NCBI RefSeq assembly: GCF_001557875.1
Contig: NZ_LNRF01000008.1
Span: 124,001 to 188,000 of the forward strand
DNA length: 64,000 bases
Source: Vibrio splendidus
GTDB lineage: Bacteria; Pseudomonadota; Gammaproteobacteria; Enterobacterales; Vibrionaceae
Direction: 5' to 3'
Positions 63,412-64,000 of the stretch are shown here, piece after piece (position 1 is the first letter of the stretch; every line of letters starts with the position of its first letter). Made by a program: the position numbers and the translations under genes. The notes under the pieces are model-generated. The model made no database searches and was not told the DNA's origin. It saw nothing but the letters and a program-made list of their open reading frames with translations.

Positions 63412-64000
63412 ATGAATCTAAAGAAACGAACACTTAAAAACATCAGTCTAAAAAGCCGCCTGCTCCTTGCTGCGGCTTTTTGGCTAGGTGCGATGATATT
63501 AGCGGCAGGAGTAGGGATTCCAAAACTGGTTAACGACTACCTCGTCGATGACATGAAACAGCAGCTTGGCTTAACCATGGATGAGTTAACCGCCAATATC
63601 GAAACCAATGACAGTGGTAACCTGATCATGGCAGAGCGTCTGTCTGATCCTAGGTTCAACCAGCCCTACAGTGGTATTTATTGGCGCGCTGCTACCCAAG
63701 ATCAGATCATTCGATCTCGCTCGTTATGGGACAAAGACCTCACCATTAAGCGTTCCCCAATTCACAAGTCAGTCAAAGGGCCAGAGAAAGAAAAACTGAT
63801 TTACATCGAGCAGGATATCTATCTGCCAGAGCTCACCGACCCTGTCACAATCACCATTGGTATTGATGAGGACCCATTAGAGTCGACACTGGCCGAGCTT
63901 ACTGGCCAAGTTTGGCTGATTCTAATGCTCTTGTTTGTTGGCGTGCTTATGTTGATCGGAATTCAAGTCAGTTGGTCGTTATTGCCACTCAGCAAGATGC
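63412..64000 (+). CDS. Sensor histidine kinase, N-terminal part
   Basis: The ATG at 63412 opens a frame running out of the window (196 codons seen): MNLKKRTLKNISLKSRLLL, TM1 at about 16-38, a periplasmic domain of about 125 residues with VNDYLVDDMKQQLGLTMDEL and IGIDEDPLESTLAELTG, then TM2 near 168-188 and the start of a HAMP region. The catalytic part lies beyond the edge. By position it is the partner of the OmpR-family regulator. The periplasmic domain is acidic. Ligand unknown. Confidence 0.88.
   Translation, partial: MNLKKRTLKNISLKSRLLLAAAFWLGAMILAAGVGIPKLVNDYLVDDMKQQLGLTMDELTANIETNDSGNLIMAERLSDPRFNQPYSGIYWRAATQDQIIRSRSLWDKDLTIKRSPIHKSVKGPEKEKLIYIEQDIYLPELTDPVTITIGIDEDPLESTLAELTGQVWLILMLLFVGVLMLIGIQVSWSLLPLSKM

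Overview
The window reads as a contiguous piece of a Vibrio main chromosome, most likely of the Splendidus group or a close relative. The genus call rests on several things seen together: the block tfoX - HDOD gene - lysO - secreted protein - panP - hexR, a sigmaE-type sRNA locus beside a psrA/fadE pair that matches vrrA, FabV as enoyl reductase, a DUF2913-type gene, and the bcr - rsuA - radD order shared with enterobacteria. Genes are dense, on both strands, and separated by clear rho-independent terminators. I see no tRNA, rRNA, insertion sequence, prophage, integron or CRISPR array. The genes at both edges (sdaA and a sensor kinase) are cut by the window.

Layout. 0-4.5 kb: 3' end of L-serine dehydratase, an aromatic amino acid permease preceded by a possible Tyr/Phe-rich leader ORF, and a chemoreceptor with a CxxCH haem-c motif in its periplasmic domain. 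4.5-14.4 kb: SulP transporter, asnS, a MocR-type regulator facing a small membrane protein across a direct-repeat operator candidate, a CRP site with a small orphan gene, an HD-GYP protein, aspC and a small outer-membrane protein. 14.4-25.1 kb: DUF294/exonuclease pair, MOSC protein, a small gene broken by an in-frame amber codon, an AraC regulator, serC, a DUF945 protein, a histidine kinase with a degenerate receiver coupled to a response regulator, and a second small outer-membrane protein.

25.2-36 kb: tfoX with a leader hairpin, the HDOD/lysO/secreted protein/panP/hexR set, an iron alcohol dehydrogenase, grxA and a YbjL-type transporter. 36-46.2 kb: fabV, the psrA-fadE fatty acid operon with a candidate PsrA operator, the vrrA sRNA, then a Lap-type VCBS adhesin with a TAAG protease-site candidate, divergent from a TolC-family porin and an OmpA-like lipoprotein. 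46.4-64 kb: nhaA, a three-gene LolD/FtsX-like/AttH operon, a MATE pump, a tri-haem peroxidase with an upstream FNR box, a DUF2867 SDR gene ending in a 42-bp repeat array, the bcr operon, rsuA, radD, and a PepSY / response regulator / sensor kinase group.

Themes: central carbon and amino acid metabolism (sdaA, aspC, serC, panP, hexR), envelope and surface functions (adhesin secretion, outer-membrane proteins, vrrA, the AttH operon), c-di-GMP-linked behaviour (HD-GYP, Lap-type adhesin) and respiratory or redox sensing (haem chemoreceptor, tri-haem peroxidase, grxA). Two arrays of one 42/43-bp repeat lie 21 kb apart in opposite orientation, each directly after a gene.
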